Shown piece by piece: positions 8,416 through 17,403 of a stretch of 64,000 nt of DNA. The position numbers and the translations under genes are program-made. This DNA is from PWQG01 sp050486205. GTDB lineage: Bacteria > Pseudomonadota > Gammaproteobacteria > Pseudomonadales > Pseudohongiellaceae. The notes beneath the pieces are model-generated. The model searched no databases, had not been told where the DNA came from, and saw only the letters and a program-made list of their open reading frames with translations. How positions within the stretch are numbered: position 1 is the stretch's first letter; each line of letters starts with the position of its first letter. Location: the NCBI GenBank assembly GCA_050486205.1, contig JBJHCW010000005.1, forward strand, positions 186,001 through 250,000, read 5' to 3'.

Positions 8416-8595
8416 GAATTTTCACCGTGGCGATCCGCTTCGGCTCTTCTGAATTCATACCAGCCTTTTTCTGTTTCTTCGATTGACGAGCTTCGCCGGC
8501 AGGGTCGATTGCTGGTTCACATCTGCTGCTGCGACGGGTTCACTTCCACGCGGAACCAACGTAAACTCGACGCACAGAATAACAAGGTACCGTCA

Positions 8596-9819
8596 ATGGA
8601 AGCCGAACTTCTGGAGAGCCTCCAAGCCGAAAAGTGTTACCGCTCCGGTGATGTCATCATGACTCAGGGGGAAATCGGACACTGTGCCTACTATATACTC
8701 AGCGGTCGTGTGGAAATTCGCGTACAGACCTCATCCGGTGAATTTGTCCGTGTCGGGACTCGTGGCGCGGGCAACCTGATTGGTGAAATGGCCATTGTTG
8801 ATGACCTTCCCCGGTCCGCCACGGTGCTGGCGCTGGAAGATACAACCATGCTGGAGATTTCCAAGGATGATTTTTCCCGAAGTGTCCGGGCCGCACCTCC
8901 CCTGGTCCGCCTGATAACCCAGGTTATTCTTGCCCGTTATCGTGACGTTCTGGCTCGATCCTCAACCCTGTCCATCCAGGAAGAATGCGACCTGCCGGAA
9001 AACCAGGAGCGTGCTTATGCCGAACAGACCGATGTGGTGGACGCCATACGCATGGCGAACGAGTTCAAGGTTGCCATCAGCAAGGGCGAGTTACGGCTGG
9101 TTTATCAACCCATGGTTGACCTGCGCAGTGGTGATTTGGTGGGCGTGGAGGCGTTATTGCGTTGGCAGCATCCGGTCCGTGGATTGCTGTCACCTGGTGT
9201 GTTCATTCCAATGGCTGAGGAAAGTGGCCTGATTGTTGAAGCCAGCCGATGGGTGATGCGGGAGGCCTGTGAGGCACTGGTCCGGATTGACCGGCGTTCG
9301 TCTGACGCCGGACAACCCTTGTTCATGAGCATCAATATCTCCGCAGCGGATTTTGGTCAGGCTGATTTTGTGGGTTGGTTCGAAGATGTGCTGAAGGAAA
9401 CCGGTGCCGACTCGTGCCGCATCCATCTGGAAATTGTCGAGAGTGTGCTGATACAGCAACTGCAAGAGGCCAGTCTGGCCCTGCAACGATTCAGGTCCAT
9501 GGGCATTGGTGTGGCGGTGGATGATTTTGGCACAGGCTACTCCTCGCTCAGTTATCTGCACCAATATCCAATTAATATGTTAAAAATCGATCAGAGTTTT
9601 GTGCGTGCAATGTGCGAGGACGACATGTCCATGCGATTGGTCAAGTCTGTGCTGAGCCTGAGTGAGAACCTGGGTATGATAACCATTGCCGAAGGCGTGG
9701 AAACCGCAGCACAGGCCGAGCTGCTGCGCGAGCTCAATTGTGATATTGCCCAGGGTTATCACTACGCACGTCCCATGGACGAGGCGTCGCTGATGACGTA
9801 TCTGGAACGATTCAGATGA
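8596..9819 (+). CDS. Cyclic-nucleotide-binding domain / EAL c-di-GMP phosphodiesterase
   Basis: 407-residue cytosolic two-domain protein. Residues 1-125 form a CRP-type cyclic-nucleotide-binding domain whose phosphate-binding cassette (LIGEMAIVDDLPRSATV, with Glu64 and Arg73) looks intact. Residues 155-405 form an EAL domain with all usual catalytic motifs: EALLRW (Glu185), SINIS, HLEIVES, DDFGTGYSS (Asp309/310), LKIDQSF (Lys330), AEGVET and AQGYHYARP. An active c-di-GMP phosphodiesterase controlled by cAMP or cGMP is therefore predicted. The ATG at 8596 has AAGG eight bases upstream; the open frame runs back into the tRNA gene but has no plausible start there. Its stop overlaps the next gene by four bases (ATGA). 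No DNA-binding or membrane part is visible. Confidence 0.93.
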   Translation: MEAELLESLQAEKCYRSGDVIMTQGEIGHCAYYILSGRVEIRVQTSSGEFVRVGTRGAGNLIGEMAIVDDLPRSATVLALEDTTMLEISKDDFSRSVRAAPPLVRLITQVILARYRDVLARSSTLSIQEECDLPENQERAYAEQTDVVDAIRMANEFKVAISKGELRLVYQPMVDLRSGDLVGVEALLRWQHPVRGLLSPGVFIPMAEESGLIVEASRWVMREACEALVRIDRRSSDAGQPLFMSINISAADFGQADFVGWFEDVLKETGADSCRIHLEIVESVLIQQLQEASLALQRFRSMGIGVAVDDFGTGYSSLSYLHQYPINMLKIDQSFVRAMCEDDMSMRLVKSVLSLSENLGMITIAEGVETAAQAELLRELNCDIAQGYHYARPMDEASLMTYLERFR

Positions 9820-10319
9820 ATGAAACGCTGATGTCTCTGGCCAGCTGGCTGTCCGATTCATCAGCCAATACAACGGTGACCCACTGGCTGCGCACCGTAC
9901 CGGGGTTACCGCCGATTCTCCAGACGTTTCACCTGCTTGGTGTGGCCATGGTACTGGCATCCGCACTGGTGCTTGCCTTGCGCAGTCTTGGCGTGTTTGG
10001 CTGGTCCCAGCAGCCGCTGGAGATGCTGGAGCGACTCAGGCCCTGGTTATGGTCAGGTTTTCTCCTGCTGTTGATAAGCGGTCTGCCATTTTTGCTGGCG
10101 CGTCCTCACAGGTATCTGCTCAATCCGGTTTTTGGTATCAAGATGGCCTTGCTGTTGGTGGTATTGATCCTGATTGTTGCCTTTCTTCGGCTTTATCGCA
10201 TCAACCCCGCGGCAGCAGCAACCCGGTCAGTGGCCCTGTTTGCGGCGCTGGGCTGTCTGGTATTGCCGTTGGCCGGGCGCTGGATTGCCTATTCTGATTA
10301 TCTTTTCTGGCCGGATTGA
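9816..10319 (+). CDS. Four-helix membrane protein, DUF6644-like (first of a pair)
   Basis: 167 residues with four predicted transmembrane helices: about 32-55, 74-95, 105-125 and 137-155. A conserved His-containing first helix (PPILQTFHLLGVAMVLASA) leads into ALRSLGV, and the C-terminus has GRWIAYSDYLFW. Layout and motifs match the next gene, so the two are paralogs and could form a heteromer. Function is not established; I recognise the pattern only as resembling the DUF6644 family. Its ATG overlaps the stop of the cNMP-EAL gene, pointing to translational coupling. Confidence 0.75.
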   Translation: MNETLMSLASWLSDSSANTTVTHWLRTVPGLPPILQTFHLLGVAMVLASALVLALRSLGVFGWSQQPLEMLERLRPWLWSGFLLLLISGLPFLLARPHRYLLNPVFGIKMALLLVVLILIVAFLRLYRINPAAAATRSVALFAALGCLVLPLAGRWIAYSDYLFWPD

Positions 10320-10322
10320 CCC

Positions 10323-10823
10323 ATGGTGACGATGCCGCTCGAGCAGTTCTGGATATGGCTGGAGATGCGGGAAATCTCCATGCATATCGGTGGCACCTGG
10401 TGGTTTCCTCTATTGCACTCCCTGCATGTACTTTCCGTGTGTCTCATGTTCGCCATGCTGCTCATGCTTGATCTGCGGCTGATGGGTGTGGCGGCTCGTC
10501 GATATACTGTCTCCCAACTGTCGGCTGACCATCTGCCCTGGGTGTTTGTGCTGTTTGTCATTGCAATGTTGACGGGGGTTTCGCTGTTCATTACCCGGGC
10601 TGCGAATCATGTACAGAACATCGCGTTTCAGTGGAAAATGGTATTGCTGATTCTTGCAGGCCTCAATATGCTGGTTTTCTACCAATACGTGCACAGATCA
10701 GTTGCCAGTTGGGGTGCTGCCGGCAGGCCGCCTCTGAAAGCCCGGCTTGCCGGCGGCATTTCCCTGCTACTGTGGGCGGCTGTGATGTTGAGCGGTCGAT
10801 GGATCGGGCATATCTTTGGTTGA
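10323..10823 (+). CDS. Four-helix membrane protein, DUF6644-like (second of a pair)
   Basis: 166 residues, four predicted transmembrane helices. The first contains a conserved His (WFPLLHSLHVLSVCLMFAML) and leads into LDLRLMGVAARR, as in the preceding gene; the end GRWIGHIF also parallels it. It starts three bases after the previous stop, so the cNMP-EAL gene and both membrane genes form one tightly packed operon. A periplasmic or membrane ligand sensed by this pair could control the EAL enzyme, but this is inference from gene order only. Confidence 0.75.
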   Translation: MVTMPLEQFWIWLEMREISMHIGGTWWFPLLHSLHVLSVCLMFAMLLMLDLRLMGVAARRYTVSQLSADHLPWVFVLFVIAMLTGVSLFITRAANHVQNIAFQWKMVLLILAGLNMLVFYQYVHRSVASWGAAGRPPLKARLAGGISLLLWAAVMLSGRWIGHIFG

Positions 10824-10865
10824 ATAACACGTAACACTAATTCCAATGACCAAGTGAGGTGTGAG

Positions 10866-12044
10866 GTGAGTGAAGCTTTTCTGGTGGCAGCAGTGAGAAC
10901 CGCGGCAGGACGTCGAAACGGACGTTTGAGCCGGATTCATCCAATTGATCTGGGTGCGGCGGTTGTGGATGAACTGCTTGACCGCAGTCGAGTGCCTTCC
11001 ACTGCCGTTGATGATGTCATTTTCGGTTGTGTGAGCCAGATAGGTGGTCAGGCCGGGAACCTCGGACGGAATGTGTCCCTGTCCTCCAGGCTGGATGTGT
11101 CAGTACCAGGTGTCACTGTTGACCGGCAGTGTGGCTCTTCCTTGCAGGCGATCCATTTTGGCGCCCAGGCAGTAATGTCCGGTACACAGGATCTTGTGAT
11201 TTGTGGCGGCGTCGAGAGTATGAGCCAGATTCCGATAGGCTCCAACATCCAGGACTCCCTGGCATTGGGCCGGGGTGTGCCCAAAGGCGAGCGACTCGAA
11301 GAACTTTATCCAGGCATCGAGTTCTCCCAGTTCACAGGCGCTGAACTGCTTGCCGAGAAATATCACATCAGCCGCCACGACCTTGATCGCTTTGCACTCC
11401 TGAGTCATCAGCGTGCCACAGCCGCCATCAAGGCCGGACATTTTGAGGCCGAAATAGTACCGGTGGAGGTTGTTCTGGAGGATGGCACGGTAGCCACGCA
11501 CCAACAGGACGAAGGCGTGCGCCCGGATACAACACTGGAAGCGCTGCAAGGGCTCAACACACTCAGGGAAGGCGGTGTCATCACAGCAGGCAGCGCCAGT
11601 CAGATCAGCGATGGCGCAGCAGCGGTGATGATTGCCAATCGCCGTGCGGTCGAGAAGTACGACTTGCAGATCCTGGCTAAAATCCATACCTTGACAGTAG
11701 TGGGATCAGATCCGGAAATCATGCTGGAGGGTCCGATACCCGCAACGGAAAAGTTATTGCAACGAGCGGATCTGACAATGGACGATATCGACCTGTATGA
11801 GGTCAATGAGGCATTCGGATCCGTGCCACTGGCCTGGTTGAAAGCCATGGACGCCGACATCAACCGGCTCAACGTCAATGGTGGGGCCCAGGCGCTCGGC
11901 CACCCTCTCGGGGCAACCGGCGCCAAACTGATGACCAGTCTGCTGTATGAACTGCAGCGGCGTGACGGTCGGTTTGGGCTGGTGGCAATCTGCGAAGGCG
12001 GCGGGACAGCTAACGCAACACTGATCGAGCGTGGTGGTTATTGA
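10866..12044 (+). CDS. Thiolase (acetyl-CoA C-acyltransferase)
   Basis: 392-residue type II thiolase that condenses or cleaves acyl-CoA at the 3-keto position. The catalytic residues are visible: acylated Cys89 in VDRQCGSSLQ, the His of GGAQALGHPLGATG, and the second Cys in AICEGGGTANA. The GTG at 10866 gives the family start (MSEAFLVAAVRT) and has GAGG six bases upstream; an upstream GTG at 10854 in the same frame is less likely. No hydratase or dehydrogenase lies beside it, so whether it serves beta-oxidation, polyhydroxyalkanoate synthesis or another route cannot be decided. The following gene is a secreted hydrolase-like protein on the same strand. Confidence 0.93.
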   Translation: MSEAFLVAAVRTAAGRRNGRLSRIHPIDLGAAVVDELLDRSRVPSTAVDDVIFGCVSQIGGQAGNLGRNVSLSSRLDVSVPGVTVDRQCGSSLQAIHFGAQAVMSGTQDLVICGGVESMSQIPIGSNIQDSLALGRGVPKGERLEELYPGIEFSQFTGAELLAEKYHISRHDLDRFALLSHQRATAAIKAGHFEAEIVPVEVVLEDGTVATHQQDEGVRPDTTLEALQGLNTLREGGVITAGSASQISDGAAAVMIANRRAVEKYDLQILAKIHTLTVVGSDPEIMLEGPIPATEKLLQRADLTMDDIDLYEVNEAFGSVPLAWLKAMDADINRLNVNGGAQALGHPLGATGAKLMTSLLYELQRRDGRFGLVAICEGGGTANATLIERGGY

Positions 12045-12108
12045 TGTGCAGGTGAGACCACAGTGTCCCGTGACTCGCCTGTCGGAATGAGAGTCAGAAG
12101 TACGTGAC

Positions 12109-14382
12109 ATGAAAAAACGTCTGTTTTCCCGCACTGTTGTTGTTGCTTCCCTGCTGGCTTTACTGGTGGTTATCGGAGGAACGGTGTTTGTTGCCGACAC
12201 GGTGCCAACCCTGCCGTCCGAACCTCTGGCGCCGGTGCTGGACATGCCGCCGCCAGCGGGGCCGCGCGAGCCCTACAGCGGCGAGCATCCGCGACTGCAG
12301 TCCCGGCCTGCAGAAACCTTCAACTTTCCCATCATGCCGGGAGAGACAGGCCCCACAGAACCATTGTTTGCCGGGCCCTTGCAGTATCCGTTTTTCTGTG
12401 GCCGTGACCGGTCAAGGCCTGAGGATACACAACCGCTGCCAGACAATGATGAAGGTCTGGGCATTGCGGTTTTTGCCCGGGAAGACGGCAGTCCTGATCT
12501 GCGCCAGGTGCTGGGGTACAGTAAGGATTGCCGTTACCCCACGCAGGTGCGTTATTACTACAAGCGGCGCGACACCGACGCGTTCTTTCCCCTGGAAGAA
12601 GCAGACGGGGACATACAGCGTATTGCTGTGATGGGCCGGGAGCTTGACTACGTCGTGCGCCTGGAAACCGGTACCATCAATCGATTCATTTATGCCATTG
12701 CGGCGCTGCGCGGCGAGGATGAGGATGAGACCAGGGTTGATCCTTCAAACTGGAACGGACGGTTGATCTACCAGTTTCGTGGAGGAGTCGGCATCGGGCG
12801 TCGTCAGGGTGATTTTTCGCTCAGCCATGTGCTGAACGAGCGAAGCAGGGAGCTGCAGCAGGGTTATGCGGTTGCCTATTCCACTGCAAATCAGACGCGT
12901 AACCACTTCAATATCAATCTGGCCGAAGACACGGCATGGCGTGTAAAGCGACAGTTTTCCTCGCTTTACGGTGAGCCTTTGTACACAGTAGGGGTGGGGG
13001 GATCAGGCGGCGCAATCCAGCAGTACCTGTTTGCACAGAACGCGCCCGGGCTGCTGGATGCGGCCATTGCGCTGTACTCCTATCCTGATGTGATCACGCA
13101 GACCACACACATTCAGGACTGTGAGTTGCTTGAGTACTTTATGGATATCACTGACCGCAGCAATCCACAATGGCGGAACTGGGAGAATCGTACCCTGCTG
13201 CAGGGAATGAACGCCGATTCCAGTGCGCCGAACCGGTTTGCTCCTGCCGAGTTTGCAGCCAATCTGCTGACCGGCCGCTGGAACCGGTTGCGAGGGCTGC
13301 GGGGTGCCACTGAGTGCATCAGCGGCTGGCGCGGATTGACACCGCTGATGAGCAACCCCCGGTTCATCGATCGGGCTGTTGACTACAGTGATCATGTCAG
13401 GCAGCAGACCAGCTGGACCCATTGGGCGGATCTGTCGACCATCTATGGCAGGGATGACGACGGGCATGCGTACACTACTTGGGACAATGTTGGTGTTCAG
13501 TATGGGCTTGATGCGCTGCGCCGCGGACAGATTTCCTGGCAGACCTTTCTGGACCTGAATCGCAGCGTTGGGGGGTGGAAGCCTGCTACGAAGATGCAGA
13601 CGGAAAAATTCTGGTTTCTGGACGGACCACTTTTCCCGGTTTCACTGACCTTCTGGAGCGAGCACAATATGACGCTCGCAGATTCTCCCGGCGATCTGGC
13701 ACCGCGTACCGAAGGCAATATTGCGGCAATGCGGGCGGCGAGACTCGCCGGGCAGGTGTTTACCGGCGCCGCTGATATTCCCGTTATCGACGCCAGGCAT
13801 TACCTGGATGACCAGCTGGACATGCATCACCTGCGCGCATCATTCGCTGCCCGGGCGCGAATGCAGCAGCTGATGGGTCATGCTGACAACCAGCTTGTGT
13901 GGGTGACACGACGCCCACATGACCCTCAACCGGAAGCCTTTGAATTGATCGAGCTATGGATGCAGCGCCGTCTGGAGAATCCGGACCTGAGCGCCCGGCA
14001 GACCCGGCCCGAACAGGCGCTTGATCGCTGTACAGACGCACAAGGCAATCTGATTGCCGAGGGCGACGATGTCTGGGATGGCGAATGGAATCAGGCACGC
14101 ACCCCCGGCGCCTGCACAGAGGCCTACCCGTCCTACCGGACATCGCGCCAGGTCGCCGGGGACCTGGTGAGTGCGGAGATTTTCAAATGTCACCTGATCC
14201 CTGTTGGCGAAGCCATTTCGCGCGGCTTTTACGGTGACCTTGATGTCAGGCCGCATCAACCGGAGCTGGAGATGATATTTCCGGGCGGCGTCTGTGATTA
14301 TCAACAGGGCGATATGGCCATGCCTGACGGTCTGATAGATGCCTTGAGAGAAACGGTGCCAGAAATGGTGAGGGAAAAATGA
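12109..14382 (+). CDS. Exported DUF6351-like alpha/beta-hydrolase
   Basis: 757 residues. An N-terminal hydrophobic segment (about 9-30) acts as a signal peptide or anchor and is followed by a Pro-rich linker. The body resembles the DUF6351 family and, loosely, tannase/feruloyl-esterase hydrolases: NWNGRLIYQFRGG, a GYAVAYSTANQT strand, then a nucleophile elbow GVGGSGGAIQQY with Ser299 as likely nucleophile, and the LLDAAIALYSYPD stretch. Several cysteines (for example in ECISGW and the C-terminal GVCDYQ) suggest disulfides in the periplasm. The substrate is unknown. It follows a thiolase and overlaps selO by four bases (ATGA). Family assignment is from memory of motifs and should be treated as tentative. 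Confidence 0.75.
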   Translation: MKKRLFSRTVVVASLLALLVVIGGTVFVADTVPTLPSEPLAPVLDMPPPAGPREPYSGEHPRLQSRPAETFNFPIMPGETGPTEPLFAGPLQYPFFCGRDRSRPEDTQPLPDNDEGLGIAVFAREDGSPDLRQVLGYSKDCRYPTQVRYYYKRRDTDAFFPLEEADGDIQRIAVMGRELDYVVRLETGTINRFIYAIAALRGEDEDETRVDPSNWNGRLIYQFRGGVGIGRRQGDFSLSHVLNERSRELQQGYAVAYSTANQTRNHFNINLAEDTAWRVKRQFSSLYGEPLYTVGVGGSGGAIQQYLFAQNAPGLLDAAIALYSYPDVITQTTHIQDCELLEYFMDITDRSNPQWRNWENRTLLQGMNADSSAPNRFAPAEFAANLLTGRWNRLRGLRGATECISGWRGLTPLMSNPRFIDRAVDYSDHVRQQTSWTHWADLSTIYGRDDDGHAYTTWDNVGVQYGLDALRRGQISWQTFLDLNRSVGGWKPATKMQTEKFWFLDGPLFPVSLTFWSEHNMTLADSPGDLAPRTEGNIAAMRAARLAGQVFTGAADIPVIDARHYLDDQLDMHHLRASFAARARMQQLMGHADNQLVWVTRRPHDPQPEAFELIELWMQRRLENPDLSARQTRPEQALDRCTDAQGNLIAEGDDVWDGEWNQARTPGACTEAYPSYRTSRQVAGDLVSAEIFKCHLIPVGEAISRGFYGDLDVRPHQPELEMIFPGGVCDYQQGDMAMPDGLIDALRETVPEMVREK

Positions 14383-15995
14383 AATCAGCAGATGGCAATA
14401 TCGGTCTGGCGGGCTTGCGGTTCCACAACCGTATGGTCAATGAGTTGCCCGGTGAGACCGAGCGTGGTGTCTTCCCGCGACAGGTCACCGGTGCAATCTG
14501 GTCGCATGTTGCCCCGACGCCGGTCAGCAACCCCAAGGTCCTGTTATGGTCCAGTGAAATGCTGCGGAACTTCGGTCTTGATGATGCTGATGCGCTGGAG
14601 CCCGGCTTTGCCCGCGTATTTGCCGGCAATGAACTGCTACCGGACATGGTGCCTCATGCCACTTGTTATGGGGGGCACCAGTTCGGTCATTGGGCCGGCC
14701 AGCTTGGTGACGGCCGGGCCATCAACCTGGGCGATGCCCACGATGTGAATGGACAGCTGTGGACCCTGCAATTGAAAGGTGCCGGTCCCACACCGTATTC
14801 GCGCGGTGCGGACGGTCGGGCGGTGTTACGCTCCTCGCTTCGGGAGTTTCTGTGCAGTGAGGCAATGTACCATCTGGGTGTGCCGACCACGCGCGCACTG
14901 TGTCTGGTGTCTACAGGGGATCGCGTGGTGCGGGACATGTTCTATGATGGTAATCCACAAGCCGAACCCGGCGCTGTTGTCTGCAGGGTATCGGAAAGTT
15001 TCCTCAGGTTCGGTCATTTCCAGATGCTGGCGGCACGGGGTGAGACCGCTCTGTTGGCGCAGTTGCTCGATTTCAGTATCCGTCACGATCACCCGACCAT
15101 TCTTGAACAGTTCTCAGCAGGCACCCAGGCGGCTCGTCTGGAATGGTTTCGCCGGGTCTGTTCGGCCACCGCGGACATGATTGTACATTGGCAGCGCTTG
15201 GGTTTTGTGCACGGCGTGATGAACACTGACAATATGTCGGTGCTGGGGCAGACCATCGACTATGGACCCTACGGCTGGCTTGATGATTATGATCCGGGCT
15301 GGACGCCCAACACAACCGATGCCGAAGGTCGTCGTTACCGCTACGGGGCCCAGCCTGATATTGCGCTGTGGAATCTGTATCAACTGGCGAATGCCTTGAT
15401 GCCGGTTCTGGACGACGCCGATGCGCTCAAGGCGGTGCTTCATGACTATCAGCTGCTTTATGCTCGGGGTTGGCGGGCAATGATGGCGGGAAAACTTGGC
15501 TTCTCCGAGTTCCGGGAAGACACCGATGCCTCGCTGGTGGAGGCGCTGGAGCAGTTGCTGGTGTCGCGCGAGATTGACATGACGTTGTTCTATCGGGGCC
15601 TTGGTGACCTCAACATCGCCGATGATGCACAAGTCATCCTGGGGCAGCTCTCCAGAGCATTCTATGATGAGCACCTGGCAGATGATGGCGAGTGGGTTGA
15701 ACAACTGCTCGACTGGGTCAGACAGTGGCAACGGCGCGCAGGCGAGGATGACCGGACGGACCAGGTGCGGCGTGATTCGATGAACCGGAGCAATCCGTGT
15801 TACGTGCTGCGCAACTATCTTGCCCAGCAGGCCATAGATGCCGCCGAGCAGGGAGACCTCACGGTGGCCTGGCAGTTGCTGGAAGTCATGCGAAATCCCT
15901 ACCAGGAGCAGGCCGGGCGAGCCGAATTTGCCGCCCTGCGGCCTGACTGGGCGCGGCACCGGGCCGGCTGTTCCATGCTGTCCTGCAGTTCATGA
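14379..15995 (+). CDS. selO: Protein adenylyltransferase SelO (YdiU family)
   Basis: 538-residue pseudokinase-fold enzyme that transfers AMP from ATP to Ser, Thr or Tyr of proteins; in E. coli the homologue YdiU acts in redox stress. Family motifs are present: CYGGHQFGHWAGQLGDGRA near 85-105, the nucleotide-binding LQLKGAGPTPYSRGADGRAV, and VHGVMNTDNMSVLGQTIDYG, which holds the catalytic Asn/Asp residues. The C-terminus is SCSS, where the eukaryotic protein carries selenocysteine; here it is an ordinary Cys. It overlaps the DUF6351-like gene by four bases, so the two are probably translated together. Confidence 0.94.
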   Translation: MKSADGNIGLAGLRFHNRMVNELPGETERGVFPRQVTGAIWSHVAPTPVSNPKVLLWSSEMLRNFGLDDADALEPGFARVFAGNELLPDMVPHATCYGGHQFGHWAGQLGDGRAINLGDAHDVNGQLWTLQLKGAGPTPYSRGADGRAVLRSSLREFLCSEAMYHLGVPTTRALCLVSTGDRVVRDMFYDGNPQAEPGAVVCRVSESFLRFGHFQMLAARGETALLAQLLDFSIRHDHPTILEQFSAGTQAARLEWFRRVCSATADMIVHWQRLGFVHGVMNTDNMSVLGQTIDYGPYGWLDDYDPGWTPNTTDAEGRRYRYGAQPDIALWNLYQLANALMPVLDDADALKAVLHDYQLLYARGWRAMMAGKLGFSEFREDTDASLVEALEQLLVSREIDMTLFYRGLGDLNIADDAQVILGQLSRAFYDEHLADDGEWVEQLLDWVRQWQRRAGEDDRTDQVRRDSMNRSNPCYVLRNYLAQQAIDAAEQGDLTVAWQLLEVMRNPYQEQAGRAEFAALRPDWARHRAGCSMLSCSS

Positions 15996-16066
15996 GTGCG
16001 CCGGTGTTGAACCGGATGGCTCATTCTGTCGTAAAGTCAGAGTAATCCAACGATTTACGCGCCCTT

Positions 16067-16083
16067 GGTTACACTTTGTAACC
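16067..16083. promoter_or_regulatory. Palindromic operator-like site before the efflux operon
   Basis: Perfect seven-base inverted repeat GGTTACA / TGTAACC around the spacer CTT, 121 bases before the pump operon start. GATAAT (16104-16109) downstream may be the -10 element, which would put the palindrome near the -35 region, where a repressor or response regulator could act. No regulator gene lies beside the operon. The rest of the 208-base gap 15996-16203 holds a second, weaker repeat (CGTAAA 16030-16035 / TTTACG 16054-16059). Confidence 0.5.
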
Positions 16084-16203
16084 CTTCGGTCACGGTAAAG
16101 CAGGATAATGCTGCCATTGTCGAATTACACTCGTGACCTGTGGTGCCGCTGACGGCTTAGCCACAGTGGAATTGGCCAACAGGCATTACTGGAGAGCAGA
16201 GCA

Positions 16204-17370
16204 TTGCAATTTTTGGCGCGACATCCATTACTGATTCTTTTTGTGGTAGCGGTACTGGGCCTGTCCTGGGCGGTGTACGATCGTGTGCAGCAGGGTGGCA
16301 CCAGTGGCGGTCAGGCCGGTATGGGAGGCCCGCCGGGCATGGGAGGGCCTCCAGGTGCAGGTGGGGGGCAACCGGTGGAAATAGTGCCGGTTTCCCTCCA
16401 GCGCATGGCCGATACCGTTGAGTCGGTTGGTACCGCGTCAGCCAACGAATCGGTTTCCATCACGGCAAAAGTCACAGACACCGTCACACGTGTTCATTTC
16501 CGTGATGGTGAAACGGTGGATCAGGGCGCCATCCTGGTGGAGCAGACCAACACGGCTGAAGCAGCGCGACTGTCTGAAGCCCGGTCCAGCGCGGAAGACG
16601 CCAGACGACAATACGACCGCTTGCAGAACCTGATCGGCAGTAACCTGATATCCACCTCTGATCTTGAAGAGGCACGCACTCGCTGGGAGACGGCTGAAGC
16701 GCGCCTTGAAGGTGTGATTGCCAATATGGAAGACCGGGTGATCCGGGCACCGTTCGCCGGCATGCTCGGTTTTCGCCAGATCAGTGAAGGTTCCCTGCTG
16801 TCACCGGGCACCGAAATCACTACGCTGGATGATATATCGGTAATCAAACTGGACTTCACCGTGCCCGAGCGCCATCTTGCCCAGTTGCAGGCAGGGCAGC
16901 GGATCGAGGCACGCAGCCTTGTTTATGGCGACTCAAGCTTTGACGGCGAAGTCCAGGTGGTCAGCTCCCGGGTCGACCCGGTGACCCGTTCCGTGCAGGT
17001 ACGGGCCGAAATCGACAATCCGGATGGCCGATTGCGACCGGGCATGTTGTTGACAGTCTCGTTGACCGTGCAGGAAGCCGAGCGTCTGGTGGTACCGGAA
17101 CAGGCAGTGGTGCCCAGCCAGGGCCGTCATTTTGTCTTTGTTGTTGATGAAGAAAGTATCGCTCGTCGCGTTGCCGTGGAAGTGGGACGACGTCAACCTG
17201 GCATCGTGGAGATTGTCTCGGGAGTAGAGGCCGGTCAGATGGTCATCACTCAGGGAATAGGGCAGGTGCGGCCCGATATGCGTGTGAGAGTCATGAACAC
17301 GTCCTTGCCCGGTCTGGCTCGCCCCGAGGCGCGCAACGATGCCGAGCAACCGGTGCCACGTCAATCCTGA
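16204..17370 (+). CDS. RND efflux pump periplasmic adaptor (membrane fusion protein)
   Basis: 388-residue adaptor linking the inner-membrane RND pump to an outer-membrane channel. An uncleaved N-terminal anchor (about 8-25, no lipobox Cys) is followed by an unusual Gly/Pro-rich stretch (residues 30-55, repeats of MGGPPG). Next come the biotinyl-lipoyl half (SVSITAKVTDTVTRVHFRDG), a short alpha-hairpin, the second lipoyl half (DRVIRAPFAGMLGFRQISEG), a beta barrel and the membrane-proximal domain. The start is a TTG, supported by GGAGAGCAGAG upstream and the absence of a better ATG. The RND gene follows after 33 bases. Confidence 0.92.
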   Translation: MQFLARHPLLILFVVAVLGLSWAVYDRVQQGGTSGGQAGMGGPPGMGGPPGAGGGQPVEIVPVSLQRMADTVESVGTASANESVSITAKVTDTVTRVHFRDGETVDQGAILVEQTNTAEAARLSEARSSAEDARRQYDRLQNLIGSNLISTSDLEEARTRWETAEARLEGVIANMEDRVIRAPFAGMLGFRQISEGSLLSPGTEITTLDDISVIKLDFTVPERHLAQLQAGQRIEARSLVYGDSSFDGEVQVVSSRVDPVTRSVQVRAEIDNPDGRLRPGMLLTVSLTVQEAERLVVPEQAVVPSQGRHFVFVVDEESIARRVAVEVGRRQPGIVEIVSGVEAGQMVITQGIGQVRPDMRVRVMNTSLPGLARPEARNDAEQPVPRQS

Positions 17371-17403
17371 TAGCACGCGCTGAAGCGTCCGGAATCCAAG
17401 CTT

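Noticed and set aside
8377..8595. N-terminal extension of the cNMP-EAL protein starting inside the tRNA
   Set aside because: The upstream frame overlaps a functional tRNA gene, lacks a ribosome-binding site and adds no family sequence.
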